Below are positions 41,886 through 49,515 of a stretch of 64,000 nucleotides of DNA, piece after piece (within the stretch, counting starts at the first letter, position 1; every line of letters begins with the position of its first letter). The DNA lies in NCBI GenBank assembly GCA_936908745.1, contig CAKZFX010000009.1, positions 1 to 64,000 on the forward strand. Reading direction: 5' to 3'. This stretch comes from an uncultured Chitinophagaceae bacterium (GTDB lineage: Bacteria > Bacteroidota > Bacteroidia > Chitinophagales > Chitinophagaceae). The notes under the pieces are model-generated. The model searched no databases, had not been told where the DNA came from, and saw only the letters and a list, made by a program, of their open reading frames with translations. Position numbers and translations under genes: made by a program.

Positions 41886-42806
41886 ATGGCAAGTCAGTAT
41901 GGCAATGAAGCCGCCGCACAGATGCAGCAAACAATGGAGCGTTTCTTTGCATTCATTGAAAAGCTCGAAATAAAGCTGGCAGCATTTACTGATACAGCTA
42001 TACCGGAGCTCACCGCATTTGCCAACGAAAACCCTGGTGATGACAGCATGGCCTTACATCGTATGAAATCTGCTGTTTTAGGGCAGATTGATGGTATCCG
42101 CCAAAAAGCAGAACAAACCAAAGAAGAAAAAATAACCTGCTACCTCTACCCTTCGCATGACCCCGCAATTAAATCGGCCTATTTTAATTTAAGAAACGCC
42201 TGTTATCAAAGAGTACGGCAACTGGAAGACCTTTGCACGAAATGCCGCAACCAGGTGGAAGATGCCTGCATAGAAGACTATGAAGCTGAATACAGCAAAA
42301 TCCTGGAAGAATATGAAAGCATTAAAAACAAATTCACCTGTGTTCAATGCGGCAGTCCTGTCAGCATTGATAAACTCTATTTCGTTACTACCTATATCAC
42401 CTGTCCTGCCTGCCAAACCCGTAACAATTTCAATCCCGGTTCAAAGGCGAAAACGCTGGAGCACCTGGGACGAAGTCTTGCTGAACAGCGTACAAAACAT
42501 CTCCTGGAAGAACATGCAGCCGCTTCGCAGCAAGCGCAGCTTTTATTTCAGCAAGTTCACCGTCTGAAACTGGACATTCATTTTGAAAAAAATAAAGAAG
42601 CCCTGAAAGAACAAACAGCACGGCTTGCGCAAATGGAACAGCAAAAACTGCAAAAGATAAATGACCGCGATGCGCTTTATCAAAAATACCTGCGATCCAT
42701 GTTTGACGAATGGAATAAGATCAACCCTGCGCTCAGCACACAACATGAAGAATTTTATAAAAGCCTGTTAGAAGAATATTACAAAAGGAATAAAAACGAG
42801 GAATAA
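41886..42806 (+). CDS. Coiled-coil protein with central zinc ribbon
   Basis: This 306-residue cytosolic protein has a helical N-terminus (1-150), a zinc ribbon (C152-V-Q-C155 and C173-P-A-C176) and a C-terminal coiled coil (about 195-300) rich in Gln/Lys/Glu. The second half of the ribbon includes N-N-F-N-P-G. It starts 4 bases after the previous stop, so the two are co-translated. The likely role is scaffold or sensor in the SPFH cluster; it is not a known enzyme. Confidence 0.75.
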   Translation: MASQYGNEAAAQMQQTMERFFAFIEKLEIKLAAFTDTAIPELTAFANENPGDDSMALHRMKSAVLGQIDGIRQKAEQTKEEKITCYLYPSHDPAIKSAYFNLRNACYQRVRQLEDLCTKCRNQVEDACIEDYEAEYSKILEEYESIKNKFTCVQCGSPVSIDKLYFVTTYITCPACQTRNNFNPGSKAKTLEHLGRSLAEQRTKHLLEEHAAASQQAQLLFQQVHRLKLDIHFEKNKEALKEQTARLAQMEQQKLQKINDRDALYQKYLRSMFDEWNKINPALSTQHEEFYKSLLEEYYKRNKNEE

Positions 42807-42880
42807 AATTAAAACAATAAACCAGCAAAAAAAATGATCCCCGCAATGATCCGTCATTTTTACATTTAAAACCGACAATT

Positions 42881-43444
42881 ATGAGCAACCCGTTATTAGA
42901 ACCCATTCATGGTGTTTCCCTGTATGACTATTCCGTCGTTTGTGCCAAAACAGCCGCAGGCATACCGGAAGAAGAAATCGTTAAAGCATTAGGACTGGAA
43001 CAAGCCGTTTATGAAGAAGCATCCGCTTTATGGATCACCCGCATGCAGGACAGTAGTTTTGAAATCGCTTCGCTTTTCGGAAAATATTTTGGCGAAGCTG
43101 ATAACCATCCCAAACTTAGCGGGTTACAAACTGAAATAAGCAAAGAGGGAAAGGCCAATCTCGAAAAAATGAAAACCGACCATTATTTCTTTGAAGAACT
43201 CAACGGCGCCCGCCAGGCTGCGTATGCCTATGGGCACGACGGTGCCCAATGGATACAAGATAGTTTTGGTATCAACCTTACCGATTTTCAGACTGTAGCC
43301 ATGCAGTGGAATTCTTTCTATCATGATAATGATTTTGAAGAAGTAAAACATTTTATGGATTACAGGAAACAAAAAGAAAAAGAATATGCCGCCAGGTTTG
43401 CCGCCGAACAAGGTGGAAATGTAGCAGATGATGTGGAGTTTTGA
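42881..43444 (+). CDS. Helical cytosolic protein of unknown function
   Basis: This 187-residue product is all-helical, without signal or membrane segment. Features include G-I-P-E-E-E-I-V-K-A-L-G-L-E, which looks like a helix-turn-helix or UBA-like helix pair, then A-L-W-I-T-R-M-Q-D and a charged C-terminal helix. A TACATTTA box at 42861-42868 suggests its own transcript. It ends the SPFH-associated group. I do not recognise the family with certainty. Confidence 0.68.
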   Translation: MSNPLLEPIHGVSLYDYSVVCAKTAAGIPEEEIVKALGLEQAVYEEASALWITRMQDSSFEIASLFGKYFGEADNHPKLSGLQTEISKEGKANLEKMKTDHYFFEELNGARQAAYAYGHDGAQWIQDSFGINLTDFQTVAMQWNSFYHDNDFEEVKHFMDYRKQKEKEYAARFAAEQGGNVADDVEF

Positions 43445-43521
43445 TAAACAGCAATGCTAGTGAATAACTCATTATGTATTCACGATCAGTTACTGCGGAA
43501 TAGGGTTCCCTGGAAAAATCG

Positions 43522-43529
43522 TATCTTTA
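43522..43529 (+). promoter_or_regulatory. -7 box in shared leader (copy A)
   Basis: TATCTTTA preceded by CCTGGAAAAA. The copy-B leader has TACCTTTA preceded by CCTGGAAAA, so the promoter is conserved along with the leader. Confidence 0.5.
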
Positions 43530-43548
43530 TGATAACTTCACTCCCTTG

Positions 43549-43649
43549 CCGCAACTCAACTTCACCTGCGGTTCTACACGATAACCTCTCATCACCATCA
43601 ACTCACTGGCGGCCGCAACAGCCGATGATTTTCCTTTTGTTTATTCTTA
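43549..43649 (+). repeat. Duplicated ~100-nt 5' leader (copy A)
   Basis: This block aligns over its whole length with 45985-46085. It begins with a CCGCA...TGCGG stem (loop 13 nt), contains the 20-nt word TCATCACCATCAACTCACTG, and ends in 33 bases (43617-43649) identical in both copies. It lies 28 nt before the ZIP-like gene. A short in-frame reading MIFLLFIL begins within the identical block and stops before the gene. Confidence 0.85.
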
Positions 43650-43677
43650 CTCATTCATAACAAATTGAAAAATCAAT

Positions 43678-44439
43678 ATGAACCAACTTACCATTACAGA
43701 CGCTTTTATATGGGGAACCGTATCCATATCAGGTATTGTGGCAGGTTCTTTATTGGGCGTCTATTCTAAATGGGGCCATAAAAAAATTTCATTAATTATG
43801 GCATTGGGCGCTGGCCTGCTGATTGCTGCTGCTACGGTGGAACTGGCCGCTGAAGCTTTTGAAAACCTGTCTTCTTTTACAACAGGGATTTTTATTTTTC
43901 TTGCCGGGGCAATCCTTTTCAGCCTTGCAAATAATACAGTGAATACACACGGCGCCCGCAACCGCAAGCGATGTGCGGAATGCGTGGAGCGATTGCCGGA
44001 AGAAGAAAAACCCGGCAATGGGCTTGCCATACTGATCGGAACAGTGATGGATGCTATACCTGAAGCGCTTGTGTTAGGCGTCACGTTACAAAGCTCCGGG
44101 ATTGTGTACCCGCTGATTTTTGCTATTTCAATTGGCAACTTTCCTGAAGCATTAGCCTCGTCTGAAGGGATGCTGAAAGCAGGCAACAGCCGTAAAAAAG
44201 TATTTTTTACCTGGACATTGGTGGCCATTGTTACGATTATTCTTACCGGTACCGGTTTTTGGATCGCCAGGTATTTAAATCATGATACCATAGCCATGTT
44301 CCAGTTATTTGGCGCAGGTGCTATGATCTCTTTGCTCACCGAAACTATTATCCCCGAAGTCACTAACCAGGTTTCAAGATTTGCAGGATTGTTGTTTGCA
44401 TCAGGCTTTGTATTGTATATAATCATCAATCACTTATAA
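43678..44439 (+). CDS. ZIP-like metal transporter with altered metal-binding motifs
   Basis: This 253-residue membrane protein has about seven or eight helices in ZIP-family order. Canonical ZIPs have H-N-x-P-E in TM4 and H-x-x-P-E in TM5. Here the equivalents are D125-A-I-P-E129 and N154-F-P-E157, so both histidines are lost while Pro-Glu is kept. The cytosolic loop between helices 3 and 4 has H91, C99 and C102 (C-A-E-C). The substrate may differ from zinc, or the protein may not transport. The upstream leader is shared with the His-rich lipoprotein gene. Confidence 0.8.
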   Translation: MNQLTITDAFIWGTVSISGIVAGSLLGVYSKWGHKKISLIMALGAGLLIAAATVELAAEAFENLSSFTTGIFIFLAGAILFSLANNTVNTHGARNRKRCAECVERLPEEEKPGNGLAILIGTVMDAIPEALVLGVTLQSSGIVYPLIFAISIGNFPEALASSEGMLKAGNSRKKVFFTWTLVAIVTIILTGTGFWIARYLNHDTIAMFQLFGAGAMISLLTETIIPEVTNQVSRFAGLLFASGFVLYIIINHL

Positions 44440-44468
44440 GCCTGTTTGTTAATAATAGAAAAAAATCG

Positions 44469-44476
44469 TATATTTA
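44469..44476 (+). promoter_or_regulatory. Probable -7 box for the P460-like gene
   Basis: TATATTTA follows AAAAATCG, closely resembling AAAAATCG-TATCTTTA at 43514-43529. The rest of the leader does not align with copies A and B. Confidence 0.4.
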
Positions 44477-44604
44477 ATCAAATACCGCTACCCTTCCCCG
44501 AAAAATTTCCTGCCACACCCATGACGCTTCTCTTTCCTGGTTTTGTACGGTTGAACAATTCATTACTGTTTTCACAGAAGCAATAACCGTATAAAAATTT
44601 TTGT

Positions 44605-45261
44605 ATGAACACGAAACTCCGGGTGCCAACACTTTGGCTGGTTACTTTCATTATAATAATAGGTTTTGTTGTTGCCTGTTCAATACAGCAGGATGAAAAA
44701 AACTATTACCAGTTCACAAAAAAAGATGAGCTGGTGCGTCCTGTTGATTACCGCACATGGGTATTTGCGGGAACCGGCACTTCGCCTTTATCGCTTGACA
44801 GCAATGTGGTGTTTCCCGATTTTCAAAATATTTATATAGACCCTCCCAGTTATGCTTTCTGGAAGGAAAACGGTTATTACCGTGAAGGAACAATCTTTGT
44901 AAAAGAGCTGATACGTAAGGGAGAGACTGTATCGCCGATCGGCAAAGGATTCTGGCAAGGTGAAGCTTATTCGCTGTCTGCCACAGTAAAAGATTCAACA
45001 CGGTTTTCATATGCACCCGGTGGCTGGGAATATTTCAAATTTACTGATTACGATAAAGGTGTTTTAACAGCATCCTCTCCTGCATTGGGTGGCAACTGTA
45101 TCAATTGTCATAGCCGCACCGAAGCTGGTTACGGTCCTTTCACCGATCTATACATGCCATTGCGGGATGCAAAAAAATTCGGGAAAGGAGCACCTGAAAA
45201 TGAGCAAACACGTAAAGGCCTGGCAGCAAGAATGCCGGCGCTTTTACAGGAAAGAGAATAG
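44605..45261 (+). CDS. Cytochrome P460-family lipoprotein
   Basis: This 218-residue protein has an N-terminal hydrophobic segment ending in F-V-V-A-C with C25 as probable lipid site. The P460 domain begins at R50-T-W-V-F-A-G-T and includes a P-P-S-Y-A-F-W segment. A c-type haem motif C165-I-N-C168-H169 is present near the end. P460 haemoproteins oxidise hydroxylamine or act in NO/nitrogen-oxide stress, and many of the family have unknown substrates. It is followed 55 bases later by a redoxin gene. The haem crosslink residue was not identified. Confidence 0.85.
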   Translation: MNTKLRVPTLWLVTFIIIIGFVVACSIQQDEKNYYQFTKKDELVRPVDYRTWVFAGTGTSPLSLDSNVVFPDFQNIYIDPPSYAFWKENGYYREGTIFVKELIRKGETVSPIGKGFWQGEAYSLSATVKDSTRFSYAPGGWEYFKFTDYDKGVLTASSPALGGNCINCHSRTEAGYGPFTDLYMPLRDAKKFGKGAPENEQTRKGLAARMPALLQERE

Positions 45262-45316
45262 AAAAATACGTGGAGGCTTCAGTAGTACCAATTTTTCAAT
45301 CTAAAAATTAAAGAAT

Positions 45317-45814
45317 ATGAAAGGCAATGAGTATGGCATCGGGGGATTAAAAGCACCTGAGCTTTTAGCATTCCCGTGGATAGATGCCAATGGAAAAGAA
45401 ATGGACAAACCTGTTCAACTCGCAGATTATCCCGGCAAATTTATCATCTTGTACTGTTTTCAAAGCTGGTGTCCCGGCTGTCATAGTATCGGCCTGCCGT
45501 CTTTGAAAAAAATGGTAAAAGCATTGGAGAAAAACGATGCTGTAAAATTCTTTGCCATACAAACCGTATTTGAAGGTAAATCAGAAAACAATTTTGAAAA
45601 GCTGAAAGAGACCCAGCAGCAATACCAGATCCCCGTCCCTTTTGGGCAGGACGAAGGCGACAATTCCACACATAATATATCATCCACTATGTATCATTAC
45701 CGTACAGGAGGCACACCCTGGTTTATATTTATAGACATGAACGGTAACGTGGTGTTTAATGATTACCATCTCGACACAGAAAAAGCGATTGAATATTTGT
45801 TAACCGTTAACTAA
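45317..45814 (+). CDS. Cytosolic redoxin (TlpA/peroxiredoxin-like) with CPGC motif
   Basis: This 165-residue thioredoxin-fold protein has no signal. The active site is W51-C52-P-G-C55 and the cis-Pro segment is G-G-T-P-W-F. The early A-P-E-L-L-A-F and Q-L-A-D-Y-P-G-K-F-I-I-L-Y match AhpC/TSA-redoxin proteins. It probably reduces disulfides or peroxides. It is likely co-transcribed with the P460-like gene 55 bases upstream. Targets are unknown. Confidence 0.85.
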   Translation: MKGNEYGIGGLKAPELLAFPWIDANGKEMDKPVQLADYPGKFIILYCFQSWCPGCHSIGLPSLKKMVKALEKNDAVKFFAIQTVFEGKSENNFEKLKETQQQYQIPVPFGQDEGDNSTHNISSTMYHYRTGGTPWFIFIDMNGNVVFNDYHLDTEKAIEYLLTVN

Positions 45815-45957
45815 AATCGCACGCAATGTTTAAATAGGCTGATGTTTTAACACATTGCCAAAAACAGCAACCTGCCGGCCGGCAAAAGCAGTTTGCCTGG
45901 TTAACGAAATAGCTGGCAGAATAAGAGCCTGATGGCTACCCATTTCCTGGAAAAGCC

Positions 45958-45965
45958 TACCTTTA
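45958..45965 (+). promoter_or_regulatory. -7 box in shared leader (copy B)
   Basis: TACCTTTA lies 19 nt before the duplicated leader block, the same spacing as in copy A. Confidence 0.5.
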
Positions 45966-45984
45966 TAGTAGCTAAGCTCTCCTG

Positions 45985-46085
45985 CCGCAACTGATCTTCA
46001 CCTGCGGCTTACGTGGTAATCCTTCATCACCATCAACTCACTGACAGCCTTCAACAGCCGATGATTTTCCTTTTGTTTATTCTTA
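45985..46085 (+). repeat. Duplicated ~100-nt 5' leader (copy B)
   Basis: It aligns with 43549-43649 over the full length, with about one single-base gap each way; the last 33 bases are identical. It lies 17 nt before the His-rich lipoprotein ATG. The MIFLLFIL reading in this copy is in frame with the downstream gene, unlike copy A. Confidence 0.85.
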
Positions 46086-46102
46086 ACCTTAAATACAACA
46101 AA

Positions 46103-46597
46103 ATGAAAACAACAATTTTGGCAATCATGGCGGTAATCCTGTTCACCGCTTGCAATAACAATGATGGAGAACTGGAAAAAAAACTGGCTGCTGAACATGT
46201 CATGCTGGAAACAGAACATTCTCAAATGGAAGCCGAACACGCAAAAATGGAAGATATGCACAACCAGCTGATGGCAGCACACATGGCAGTTGTAGCAGAT
46301 GCCAAAGCAGATCATATGCACTCCATGCTCGAACAAAAGCATAGTGAACTTTTAGCCCGCCATGCAGAAATGATCAGCCAGCATACTGCACTGATAGGCG
46401 AACACGCAAAAATGGAAACAGAACATGCTACCGGCGCCACCAAAAGCAAACTGGAAGAAGATCATAAAAAATTTGAGGATGAACATAATAAGATGAAAGC
46501 CGAACATCAGCAAATGGTTACAGAACACCAGGAGATTGAAGCCGATCATAAAAAAATGATGGAAGAAGATACTGCTCACACAAAAATGAAAATGTGA
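46103..46597 (+). CDS. Lipoprotein with heptad-spaced histidines
   Basis: This 164-residue product has signal MKTTILAIMAVILFTAC with lipid Cys 17. The mature part is one long helix with His at positions 32, 39, 46, 53, 60; then 73, 80, 87, 94, 101, 108; then 121, 128, 135, 142, 149. Spacing is exactly 7 within each block. Met often occupies the position three residues after each His (E-H-A-K-M-E; E-H-N-K-M-K). A stripe of His/Met on one face of a coiled coil would suit binding of Cu, Zn or Ni. I start at ATG 46103 because the signal peptide is then ideal. No family name is known to me. Confidence 0.85.
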   Translation: MKTTILAIMAVILFTACNNNDGELEKKLAAEHVMLETEHSQMEAEHAKMEDMHNQLMAAHMAVVADAKADHMHSMLEQKHSELLARHAEMISQHTALIGEHAKMETEHATGATKSKLEEDHKKFEDEHNKMKAEHQQMVTEHQEIEADHKKMMEEDTAHTKMKM

Positions 46598-46613
46598 TCT
46601 CCAATCGTATAAT

Positions 46614-46648
46614 AAAAAGAGCGCAGGCCATACACCTGCGCTCTTTTT
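46614..46648. terminator. Bidirectional terminator between convergent genes
   Basis: A 14-bp perfect stem AAAAAGAGCGCAGG/CCTGCGCTCTTTTT with a 7-nt loop ends in T5 on both strands. It terminates the His-rich lipoprotein gene and the minus-strand GH16 gene. Confidence 0.9.
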
Positions 46649-46674
46649 ATGTATTAAAACTTAGACTCTTTACA

Positions 46675-47859
46675 CTACTGGTACACCCGCACATAATCCA
46701 CGATCAGCCATTGCGGAAATACAGTCGTTGCATCAGGGCTGCCCGGCCAGTTGCCCCCAACGGCTAAATTGAAAATGAAAAAGAATTGTTCATTAAAAGG
46801 CCATATCGCCGAACCCACATCCGCTTTATTTACCGTAGAGAAAAGATTATTATCAACCAGTATTTTGATCTGGTCTTGTTTCCACTCTAAAGAAAACACA
46901 TGAAACTCATCATTGAACACACCGGTTGGCAACGTATAGCTGCGGCTGTTTTGTGTGCTGCCCGGGCCGGGACCAAAGTGTAAAGTTCCATGACTTTTAT
47001 TGGCTTCATGTCCTACCAACTCCATGATGTCTATTTCACCGCTGGTAGGCCAGCCGCCATATACATTGCTTTGCGGCAGCATCCACAAAGCCGGCCAGAT
47101 ACCTTTGCCCTTTGGCAACTTGGCACGAATGTCTACGCGGCCGTATTTGAATGTTTTCTTTCCTCTTGATACAATTTTACTGGATGTATAATTTTTACCA
47201 CCAAAGCTTTCAGGTCTTGCTTCGATGATGAGTTTGCCATCCTGGAAAAATAAATTCTCCGGGCGGCCTGTATAATATTCAAGCTCATTATTGCCCCAGC
47301 CGCAGATAGAAGGACAACCATCGCCGCCTTCCACCGTCCACGCTGCATTGTCCAGCGTACCGCTGTTGAAATTATCTTCCCATACCAGTGCATAACCGGC
47401 ATAGCTTGTCGGCGCATCATAACCGGCATTGGTAAATGGCACTCGTGTATCATCATTCAGGATCGTTCCTGTAGCCGAATATTGCTGGATAGAGGCATTG
47501 GTGGAACCGGATAATAATAAGGTAAATGTTTCATCACCTTCGCGTATATCATCGGCTACCACACTGATCGTAATGCTTGCCTGCAACTGGTTGGGGGCAA
47601 TGACAACGGACTGGTTGTTGACGGCTGTATAATCCAAACCGGCTTTTGCCGACCCTTCCGTAGTGGAATAATAAACGGTCACTTCTTTGGAAGTGGCTTT
47701 GTTTAATGTCAACGTAAATATGAACGATGTTGTTCCGGTATTGCCTTCGGCCTGCGATACCGAGTTCACAGATACAACGGGCTGTGCTTCCGTAGCGCCA
47801 CCGCCACCTTTGCCACAGGAAGCTGTCATTAACGAGAGTATGATTAACAGATTTTTCAT
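46675..47859 (-). CDS. GH16 family beta-glucanase lipoprotein with Calx-beta domain
   Basis: This 394-residue protein from ATG 47859 has signal MKNLLIILSLMTASC with lipid C15. A Calx-beta domain (about 27-137; ends G-T-I-L-N-D-D) precedes a GH16 catalytic domain (about 150-394). The catalytic motif G-E275-I-D-I-M-E280 carries nucleophile and acid/base, and the laminarinase-type W-P-A-L-W-M-L-P is present. Likely activity is endo-beta-1,3-glucan hydrolysis at the cell surface. It is the last gene of the PUL, 19 bases after the GH30 stop. Confidence 0.92.
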   Translation of the reverse strand: MKNLLIILSLMTASCGKGGGGATEAQPVVSVNSVSQAEGNTGTTSFIFTLTLNKATSKEVTVYYSTTEGSAKAGLDYTAVNNQSVVIAPNQLQASITISVVADDIREGDETFTLLLSGSTNASIQQYSATGTILNDDTRVPFTNAGYDAPTSYAGYALVWEDNFNSGTLDNAAWTVEGGDGCPSICGWGNNELEYYTGRPENLFFQDGKLIIEARPESFGGKNYTSSKIVSRGKKTFKYGRVDIRAKLPKGKGIWPALWMLPQSNVYGGWPTSGEIDIMELVGHEANKSHGTLHFGPGPGSTQNSRSYTLPTGVFNDEFHVFSLEWKQDQIKILVDNNLFSTVNKADVGSAIWPFNEQFFFIFNLAVGGNWPGSPDATTVFPQWLIVDYVRVYQ

Positions 47860-47878
47860 TGCCGGTTTTTTATAATGA

Positions 47879-49354
47879 TTACCAAACATAAGTGGCCACC
47901 GCACCGGATTCCAGCGCCGTCACCACCCATTTGTCTTTATATTTAATATTGAAAGCCTGGGTAGTGCCGCCATCGTTCAATACGATCAGCACTTTTTTCC
48001 CGTCAGGTCTTTTAAAAGCCACATTGTGCAGGTTGCCATAAACAGTGCTGGCGATACGCACCGAGCCATCAGGCACAAACTTGGAAGCCTGTGCGATGAT
48101 ATAATACGCCACATTACGCACGATGCTGGAACCACTGATCGTCAGAGCGCCTTTACAAACGGTGCAACCACCGGGTGTATGCGGACCAAATGTAGCATCG
48201 TTGGCTAAATTCCATTCCAGTGCATTGCGGCTCCAGTTGCGCATAGAACCAATCACCACATTTTTCAAATGCCAGCGGAGATCGCCTGCAAAGCCTCCTG
48301 TTGATGCGGTGTATTGTTCTGTAAAATAAAGCGCCTTGTCAGGATGCTGGTTGTGTACCTGTGTCAACGCACTGATATCACCATTGTATAAATGAAAGGC
48401 AGAACCATTTACAAAGGGTTTCGCTGCCGCATCATTCAATACGTCAATAGGATAACCGGGATTATCACAATTGTGGTCCCACACAATTATTTTAGTCGTA
48501 AGACCTGCTGTTTGAAAAGCAGGGCCTAAATTATTTTTAATAAATACCGCTTGCTGGGCGGATGTCATCTTCATACTTGGATTATTGCCATCATGCAAAG
48601 GCTCATTCTGAATAGTGATCGCATCAATGCGGATGCCTTTGGCCTGCATGGCCTGTATGTATTTTACAAAATAGTTGGCATAGGTGCCATAATAAGCCGG
48701 TAATAAACTCCCTCCTACCGAACTGGTATTGTCTTTCATCCACACCGGCGGCGACCAGGGAGAGCCGAGTATTTTTATATTTGGGTTGATCGCTACAATT
48801 TCTTTTAATAAAGGAATAAGGTTAACAGTGTCCTTACTCAGGTTAAAATGTGCCAACGTGGGATCTGTTTGCCCCGCGGGCAGATCATCATACGAAAACA
48901 CTTCTGCACTCAGATCAGAAGCGCCGATGCTCACACGCAGGTAGCTGACGCCAATGGCATCGTTATCGGTAGAAAATAATTCCCGTAGTAACAAACCACG
49001 CTGTGCAGCAGGCAATGTATAAATAAGATCAGCGCTGCCGCCGGTCAATGTATAACCAAACCCATCAATGCTTTGAAAGGATTGCAAGGAATCCACTTCA
49101 ATAACAGGGTTGCTGTTGGCCGTAGTCCCGAAGTTGAGAACAGCCGATTGTTTTTGCAATAAAGCGGTCTGGTCTTGCCTGGTGAGCCAGCTGCTCATAT
49201 CCGAAGTAGTCGGCGTTGGCGGGCCGGGATCAATACCCCCTCCTGTTGTGCTGCCCCCTTTTTTGCCACAACCATTGCCGGTTGCTAATAGCAAACACAC
49301 AGGCAGTACTAAGATTGATTTTCCCAACATAGCCGAAAGGATGTTTGTTTTCAT
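47879..49354 (-). CDS. GH30 family glycoside hydrolase lipoprotein
   Basis: This 491-residue protein begins at ATG 49354 (a GTG 6 bases earlier is less likely). The signal ends at C29 with K-K-G-G after it. The GH30 (beta/alpha)8 domain has G-S-P-W-S-P-P-V-W-M, the acid/base E251 in T-I-Q-N-E-P and nucleophile E346 in Y-F-T-E-Q-Y. GH30 members paired with GH16 laminarinases are often beta-1,6-glucanases, though beta-glucosidase or glucosylceramidase activity is possible. With GH16 it would strip 1,6-branches from beta-1,3-glucan. Confidence 0.9.
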   Translation of the reverse strand: MKTNILSAMLGKSILVLPVCLLLATGNGCGKKGGSTTGGGIDPGPPTPTTSDMSSWLTRQDQTALLQKQSAVLNFGTTANSNPVIEVDSLQSFQSIDGFGYTLTGGSADLIYTLPAAQRGLLLRELFSTDNDAIGVSYLRVSIGASDLSAEVFSYDDLPAGQTDPTLAHFNLSKDTVNLIPLLKEIVAINPNIKILGSPWSPPVWMKDNTSSVGGSLLPAYYGTYANYFVKYIQAMQAKGIRIDAITIQNEPLHDGNNPSMKMTSAQQAVFIKNNLGPAFQTAGLTTKIIVWDHNCDNPGYPIDVLNDAAAKPFVNGSAFHLYNGDISALTQVHNQHPDKALYFTEQYTASTGGFAGDLRWHLKNVVIGSMRNWSRNALEWNLANDATFGPHTPGGCTVCKGALTISGSSIVRNVAYYIIAQASKFVPDGSVRIASTVYGNLHNVAFKRPDGKKVLIVLNDGGTTQAFNIKYKDKWVVTALESGAVATYVW

Positions 49355-49385
49355 GTTCACTGTTTTCTGTGGTCGCGAAAAAATA

Positions 49386-49432
49386 AAAGGGTGGGCATAG
49401 CCTGCCTGGAAAAGCGGGCCAACCCACCCTTT
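49386..49432 (-). terminator. Intra-operon terminator between susD and the GH30 gene
   Basis: A 10-bp stem AAAGGGTGGG/CCCACCCTTT surrounds a 27-nt loop. On the minus strand it is followed by TTATTTTTT (A-rich plus strand 49378-49388). It lies 83 bases past the susD stop and 31 bases before the GH30 start, so the hydrolases would be expressed only by read-through. Confidence 0.75.
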
Positions 49433-49515
49433 GACGATGCTTGAAACTTGCTTGCTAACTGCTCAAATTGCTCTGCTTAGAAGCTACTTGTTCCCGGCGC
49501 AGCAAGTTTTATTTA

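Noticed and set aside
43454..43660. 68-residue open frame ahead of the ZIP-like gene
   Set aside because: It crosses the duplicated leader and its promoter box, and only the MIFLLFIL part is shared with the other leader, where surrounding noncoding bases are equally conserved.
46013..46102. Upstream in-frame extension of the His-rich lipoprotein
   Set aside because: It lies in the conserved leader and would bury the ideal lipoprotein signal peptide starting at 46103.
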